Shown: piece after piece, positions 12,824-16,741 of the stretch
Layout of the letters: each line of letters opens with the position of its first letter
Position numbering within the stretch: position 1 is the stretch's first letter
NCBI GenBank assembly: GCA_946629405.1
Contig: CAMOXW010000140.1
Location: 1 to 16,741, forward strand
Reading direction: 5' to 3'
Length of the DNA: 16,741 nucleotides
DNA from: an uncultured Ruminococcus sp.
Lineage (GTDB): Bacteria; Bacillota_A; Clostridia; Oscillospirales; Ruminococcaceae
Program-made: the position numbers and the translations under genes
Notes under the pieces: model-generated
The model's input: the letters and a program-made list of their open reading frames with translations, nothing else
The model's database searches: none
What the model was told of the DNA's origin: nothing

Positions 12824-14557
12824 ATGAAACAATTCCAGTTTGGCTATCAGAATATGGACAAGCTGACCAGGGAGCTGCGGAAGATCAGACAGTGGAGCAG
12901 CTCAAGGATAGTTTCCCATATCGTTTTTCATATCTTCACCGAACAGCACGACAGGACCCTCATCGGAGAGATATGTGCTGAGATCGGACGTGAGCTTCCG
13001 GAGGCAGAGTATTTAGGCTGCTCAACCAACGGAAATATCATGAACGGTGCAATTTCTCACTATGACACCATAATCACCTGCACGCTGTTCGAATACCAGA
13101 CCACGATGACCGAGCTTATCCAGTACCCTCTCTCGAAGGAAACTGCCGGGGATGTCACGGCTGACCTTGTTTTAAAGCTCAGGGAAAGACCGTGGGTCAA
13201 GGCTGTCGAGCTGCTGACCACTATCAGAGGAATGTCCATGACAGGCTTCTGCCGCGAGCTTGGCAAGGCTGCCCCGGAAATACAGATATTCGGAGGCGGT
13301 GCGTTCAGCTATGATATGGACGACAACCGTGCTTGTGTGTTCTCCCGTGAGGGCGGCTGGTCGGACAGCGGTGTTGTGTTCTGGCTGATAGGCGGAGATG
13401 ATCTCAGCGTGACTTCCGCGCATATCACGGGCTGGAAGCCACTCGGACGCACCTTCCATGTCACTAAGGCAAATGGCAGCACACTCTATGAGCTTGACGG
13501 TAATCCCGCCTATGAGGTCTATTACAAGTACCTCAACATCAAGAATAACGAGCACTTTTTCACTAATTCCCTTGAATTTCCTTTCTTCTATGAACACAAC
13601 GGGATAAATCTTCTCCGCGCTCCGACCGCGAGCAATGAGGACGGTTCGCTGACTATGACCTCGGATATTGAGGAAAACGTTCTTGCAAGGCTTGCCTACG
13701 GCGATCCCGCAACTGTCCTCGAAAGCGTCCGCAATGACGGCAGGCATATCCTAAAGTTCCGTCCGGAGGTGATACATATCTTCTCCTGCGCCGCAAGACG
13801 TACCTTCTGGGGCAGCGCGGAGGTGTCGAAGGAATCACTGCCTTTCCAGAATATCGCGCCGACTTCCGGATTTTATACCTCGGGAGAGTTCCTGAGGACG
13901 AAAGGCTTCGTCAATCAGCATAATGTCACCCTTGTAGTTGCTGCGCTGCGGGAGGGAGAGCCTGTCGGAAAGCTGCCTGAAAATGCGGAGCTCGAGGTCG
14001 ATAACGAGGACTTCTCCGGCAAGGTCTCGCTGATAAACAGGCTTGCCAACTACATCAATGCCGCCTTCCGGGACCTTGAGATATCGGCTGTCACCGACGG
14101 CCTTACAAAGCTCTACAACCGCGCCGAGATACAGCGCCGGATAGCCGAAAGACTTTCCTCCGGAAAGCCGCTTTCCCTCATCATGATAGATATCGACAAT
14201 TTCAAGCAGGTCAATGATGCTTACGGTCATCAGGAGGGCGACGGCGTTATCGTCGGTCTTGCCGGACTTCTGCAAAAAACCGTCGCTGAGTTCGGTGGTG
14301 AGACCGCTGCCGGAAGGTGGGGCGGCGAGGAATTCATGATAGTGATGCCTTTCGGTACAGACTGCTCCGTCAAGGTGGCGGAGACGCTGTGCAGCAGCTT
14401 TTCAAAGATGAAGTTCGAGAAGGCTGGCAGCAGGACTATCAGTCTGGGCGTTACCGGCTGTGTGGAGGGCGAGTCTCTTGACGAGCTTCTTATCCGCGTT
14501 GATATGGCTCTCTATGAAGCTAAGCGCACCGGCAAGAACCGCGTTGTCCTGAAATAA
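12824..14557 (+). CDS. FIST-domain diguanylate cyclase
   Basis: 577 residues, cytoplasmic, without membrane segments. The N-terminal FIST sensor shows GCSTNG at 65-70, TIRGMSMTGFCRELGK, FGGGAF, and the FIST-C part at about 203-390 with WKPLGRTFHVTKANG and FSCAARRTFWG. FIST domains are thought to bind small ligands, probably amino acids. The C-terminal GGDEF domain (about 410-577) has LTKLYNRAEIQRR, DIDNFKQVNDAYGHQEGD and an intact GGEEF at 500-504, so it should make c-di-GMP. No RxxD inhibitory site is present at the expected place. AGGAGG six bases before ATG 12824 sets the start; in-frame codons from 12779 lack a site. The gene is monocistronic. It is the second soluble sensor-GGDEF protein in the window. 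Confidence 0.95.
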   Translation: MKQFQFGYQNMDKLTRELRKIRQWSSSRIVSHIVFHIFTEQHDRTLIGEICAEIGRELPEAEYLGCSTNGNIMNGAISHYDTIITCTLFEYQTTMTELIQYPLSKETAGDVTADLVLKLRERPWVKAVELLTTIRGMSMTGFCRELGKAAPEIQIFGGGAFSYDMDDNRACVFSREGGWSDSGVVFWLIGGDDLSVTSAHITGWKPLGRTFHVTKANGSTLYELDGNPAYEVYYKYLNIKNNEHFFTNSLEFPFFYEHNGINLLRAPTASNEDGSLTMTSDIEENVLARLAYGDPATVLESVRNDGRHILKFRPEVIHIFSCAARRTFWGSAEVSKESLPFQNIAPTSGFYTSGEFLRTKGFVNQHNVTLVVAALREGEPVGKLPENAELEVDNEDFSGKVSLINRLANYINAAFRDLEISAVTDGLTKLYNRAEIQRRIAERLSSGKPLSLIMIDIDNFKQVNDAYGHQEGDGVIVGLAGLLQKTVAEFGGETAAGRWGGEEFMIVMPFGTDCSVKVAETLCSSFSKMKFEKAGSRTISLGVTGCVEGESLDELLIRVDMALYEAKRTGKNRVVLK

Positions 14558-14565
14558 AACCGCTC

Positions 14566-14594
14566 AGAAGCGCCATTGCCGGCGCTTCTTTTTT
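14566..14594 (+). terminator. Terminator of the FIST-GGDEF gene
   Basis: AGAAGCGCC (14566-14574) pairs with GGCGCTTCT (14581-14589) around ATTGCC, followed by five more T. It sits between converging genes and may partly serve the minus-strand germination operon, though the minus-strand T run is poor. Confidence 0.92.
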
Positions 14595-14597
14595 GCC

Positions 14598-15494
14598 TTA
14601 AATCATAAGCGCCGAGGCTGCCATGAGCAGGATCGCGGTCAGAGACGTGAAATGGCTCAGCTTCGGAACGAGCCTCCGTATCAGGTAGGCTGCTGCCGCC
14701 GTTTGGACCGCTGTTGAAAAAACTATATATACCGTGAATACAATGAGAAAAAGCGGGTCGATACGCTGTGAGGGGAATGGCTGCGAGAGCTGTGCTGCCG
14801 CGACCACAGGAAGCCGGACGGTGCTCATTATCCCGCCCGAAACAAGAACTGCTGTTATTATCACTGCCGTTGAGAGGATCACCTTTGATGCAAAAAATAC
14901 GGCTGTGCTCCGTGATTTTTTCCCGCTCTGGACTCCGAGCAGCACTGCGAAAGCACCTGCTCCGCCGCCTGCCTTCAGCCCGCGTACAAGCTCTCCGGTA
15001 AAGCTGAGACTGCTCCCCGAGCGCCGGAGCCTGTCCCAATCATGCGACTTGGCTGCGCTTACTGCCGCTGCTGCAAGACATACAACTCCTAACGCGGCCG
15101 CTATCACTGACGCCCGTCCGAGTGCTTTAGCACCGGTCGAGGAAATATACAGGCAGACTGCCCCGATAAGTCCCGAAACAAGGAGCTTTCCGGCTATCCC
15201 TCCGGAGTTCTCGCAGGGGATATATATTACCTCTGAAGCCCTCCACTGCATACTGAAAAGCCTTCCGCCCCAGTAGACCGTCCATACCAGCAGCACAAGC
15301 TCCGCCCCACGGCTCAGTCTTCCTCCGCGGTCATAGCTCAGCGCGAAGGGCAGCACTGCCGCAAACAGTATCACCGCTGCCGCCGCAAAGCCAGCAGCAG
15401 TTTTCCAGCCGATATCCCCTGCCATGCAGAACAGCGCTGCGGCTTCCCCTATAAGTCCCATAGCACAGAGCTGTCCGGATGTTATCCTATTCAT
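14598..15494 (-). CDS. GerAB-like spore germination permease subunit
   Basis: 298 residues, very hydrophobic, with about eight to nine likely membrane helices. Family GerAB proteins (APC superfamily) bind the germinant within receptor complexes of the spore inner membrane. Family-like features are the N terminus ITSGQLCAMGLIGE, the W-rich stretch VWTVYWGGRLF, and QRIDPLFLIVFTVYIV near the end, matching the usual helix with Arg-x-Asp. It is shorter than the roughly 360 residues usual in Bacillus, and very Ala-rich. GGAGG six bases before ATG sets the start, and the first eight bases overlap the end of the upstream GerAA-like gene (ATGAATAG), so the two are translationally coupled. No GerAC lipoprotein gene follows; a terminator and a convergent gene come next. 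Confidence 0.83.
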   Translation of the reverse strand: MNRITSGQLCAMGLIGEAAALFCMAGDIGWKTAAGFAAAAVILFAAVLPFALSYDRGGRLSRGAELVLLVWTVYWGGRLFSMQWRASEVIYIPCENSGGIAGKLLVSGLIGAVCLYISSTGAKALGRASVIAAALGVVCLAAAAVSAAKSHDWDRLRRSGSSLSFTGELVRGLKAGGGAGAFAVLLGVQSGKKSRSTAVFFASKVILSTAVIITAVLVSGGIMSTVRLPVVAAAQLSQPFPSQRIDPLFLIVFTVYIVFSTAVQTAAAAYLIRRLVPKLSHFTSLTAILLMAASALMI

Positions 15495-16741
15495 GGTATT
15501 CCTCCACGGTGAAGCCTCTCTGCTGCATTTTTTTCATGCCGCTCCGGAAAGCCGTATCGCTCATTCCGCGCCTTCTGAACGGCGAGAGCGGCGCTGTGTA
15601 CGGGAAGCCGTAATCCTCCGTAGCGCAGATATTTGCCAGAACAGCGCAGGCGAGCAGACTTATCCCGAAAAGTCCCATAAGGCCGCCCGCTATTAGGAAC
15701 GCAAACCTCAGCACTGTTATTTCCGGATTAAGCTCCGGGACGACAAGTCCTCCGAGGACGGCAAGCGCCGTCATTGTCAGCAGGGGAGTGCTCACAAGCC
15801 CCGAATTTACCGCAGCATCGCCGATTATAAGTCCGCTTATTATGCTGACAGCTCCGCCTGTCGGCTTGGGAAGTCTCACACCGGCTTCGCGGATTATCTC
15901 GTACATCATCAGGACAAACAGCGACTCCGTCATTATCGAAAGCGGAGCGTTTTTCTCAGCCTCGACCAGAAGCATGAAAAGTGTGCTGTTGAAAAGCTCG
16001 GGATGATACATCACGATCGCCGCATAGACTGCCGGCAGCAGGACTGCCATTATGAACGCAAGGTATTTCAGCCACCTCAGAAATGTCGCATAATAGGGCT
16101 TGAACGAGTAGTCGTCAAGTGTCTGGAAGCTCTCGCAGAACAGCTTCGGTATCACTACCGCGAATGGAACTCCGTCAACAAGCAGCGCGACCCGTCCCTC
16201 GATAAGCTTCGAGCAGAGGACGTCCGGACGCTCAGTCACGCCGGTGGAACTGAATATCTCGAATCTGCCGCTTTCGACGAAGGGACGGATATATCCGGTC
16301 GTGAGGACAGCCTCGGTGTTTATCCTGCCGAGGGAGTTCTTTATGCGTTTCAGCAGCTCCTCCGGGACGCGGTCCTTCATGTAGCAAAGGCAGAGGTCGG
16401 TGTGGCTTTTTTCGCCCTTTTTCAGCATTTCCATGACAAGCTCGGGGGTTTTCAGCCTTCTGCGCACCTGGGACATAGAGGCTCTTATGGTCTCGGTGAA
16501 GCCCTCGTGAGCACCCATGATGTTGCCTTCACCGGATGGCTCCTGTACCCCGCGCGAGGCATAGCCCTGCACTCCGAAGCCCAGCGCCCGGACAGCTCCC
16601 TCGGCAAAGAGCACCGCAAACCCGGAGTGTATCAGCAGCAGAGCAGTTTCAAGGTCATCTGCGACCGGCCGGTCAGTTGACAGGAGCAGATACCGGTCAA
16701 TGTAGTCAAGCAGGGCAGCGGCGTTTTCCTGCGGTTCAATA
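15487..16741 (-). CDS. GerAA-like spore germination protein (N terminus outside window)
   Basis: The frame is open to the window edge; 417 C-terminal residues are visible, so some 60-100 N-terminal residues are probably missing. GerA-family marks are EGRVALLVDGVPFAVVIPKLF, the DDYS segment, EIIREAGVRLPKP, GLIIGDAAVNSGLVS and GFPYTAPLSPF. The N-terminal part is a cytosolic domain with helices (KKGEKSHTDLCLCYMKD). The C-terminal part has about five membrane helices and a basic tail. GerAA subunits build the germinant receptor ring with GerAB in the spore inner membrane. SpoVAF belongs to the same family, but the overlapping GerAB gene favours GerAA. The promoter and start are beyond the window. 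Confidence 0.92.
   Translation of the reverse strand, partial: IEPQENAAALLDYIDRYLLLSTDRPVADDLETALLLIHSGFAVLFAEGAVRALGFGVQGYASRGVQEPSGEGNIMGAHEGFTETIRASMSQVRRRLKTPELVMEMLKKGEKSHTDLCLCYMKDRVPEELLKRIKNSLGRINTEAVLTTGYIRPFVESGRFEIFSSTGVTERPDVLCSKLIEGRVALLVDGVPFAVVIPKLFCESFQTLDDYSFKPYYATFLRWLKYLAFIMAVLLPAVYAAIVMYHPELFNSTLFMLLVEAEKNAPLSIMTESLFVLMMYEIIREAGVRLPKPTGGAVSIISGLIIGDAAVNSGLVSTPLLTMTALAVLGGLVVPELNPEITVLRFAFLIAGGLMGLFGISLLACAVLANICATEDYGFPYTAPLSPFRRRGMSDTAFRSGMKKMQQRGFTVEEYHE

Noticed and set aside
1..16741. Mobile element, prophage, toxin-antitoxin or defence island
   Set aside because: No transposase, integrase, terminal repeats or recognisable defence proteins were seen; the genes are mainly housekeeping with sensing and germination functions.

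Overview
The window looks like chromosomal DNA from a spore-lineage Clostridia bacterium (Bacillota), most likely a Ruminococcus-like member of the Oscillospiraceae. This rests on strong AGGAGG-type ribosome binding sites, clear sigma-A promoters with 16-17 base spacers, short intergenic gaps, a MutS of the Bacillota type preceded by a YlbF/YmcA-family gene, and GerA-type spore germination genes. The genus is an inference; no rRNA or other marker gene is present. I see no insertion sequence, prophage, CRISPR array, tRNA or rRNA.

Layout. (1) Bases 1-4172, plus strand: the end of a YlbF/YmcA-family gene with a cysteine-rich tail, overlapping mutS, then an unrecognised 207-residue gene and a TatD-associated-type radical SAM gene. 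These look like one transcription unit. (2) 4173-4367: a non-coding stretch of small hairpins, a degenerate 7-base tandem repeat and a terminator with a duplicated right arm. (3) 4368-5787: ilvE on the minus strand, preceded by a 47-residue one-helix membrane protein in the same unit. Its promoter is divergent from that of metG. (4) 5788-7800: metG with a C-terminal tRNA-binding domain and a terminator. (5) 7854-9960: a minus-strand diguanylate cyclase carrying a LacI-like ligand-binding domain without a DNA-binding domain. (6) 10128-12052: ppa (pyrophosphatase), preceded by a possible 23-codon leader ORF, then a divergent PRPP synthetase and a terminator. (7) 12051-12599, minus: a dCMP deaminase. 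(8) 12680-14594, plus: a FIST-GGDEF diguanylate cyclase. (9) 14598-16741, minus: a GerAB/GerAA germinant receptor pair; the GerAA-like gene runs off the window.

How the genes fit together. Most are housekeeping: mismatch repair, branched-chain amino acid transamination, Met-tRNA charging, PPi hydrolysis, PRPP synthesis and dUMP supply. The unusual element is signalling. Two soluble c-di-GMP synthases, each joined to a cytoplasmic small-molecule sensor domain, lie within about 7 kb, next to a germinant receptor operon. I found no obvious new defence or mobile system. The least explained items are the 207-residue gene after mutS, the 47-residue membrane protein before ilvE, and the leader structures before ppa and prs.
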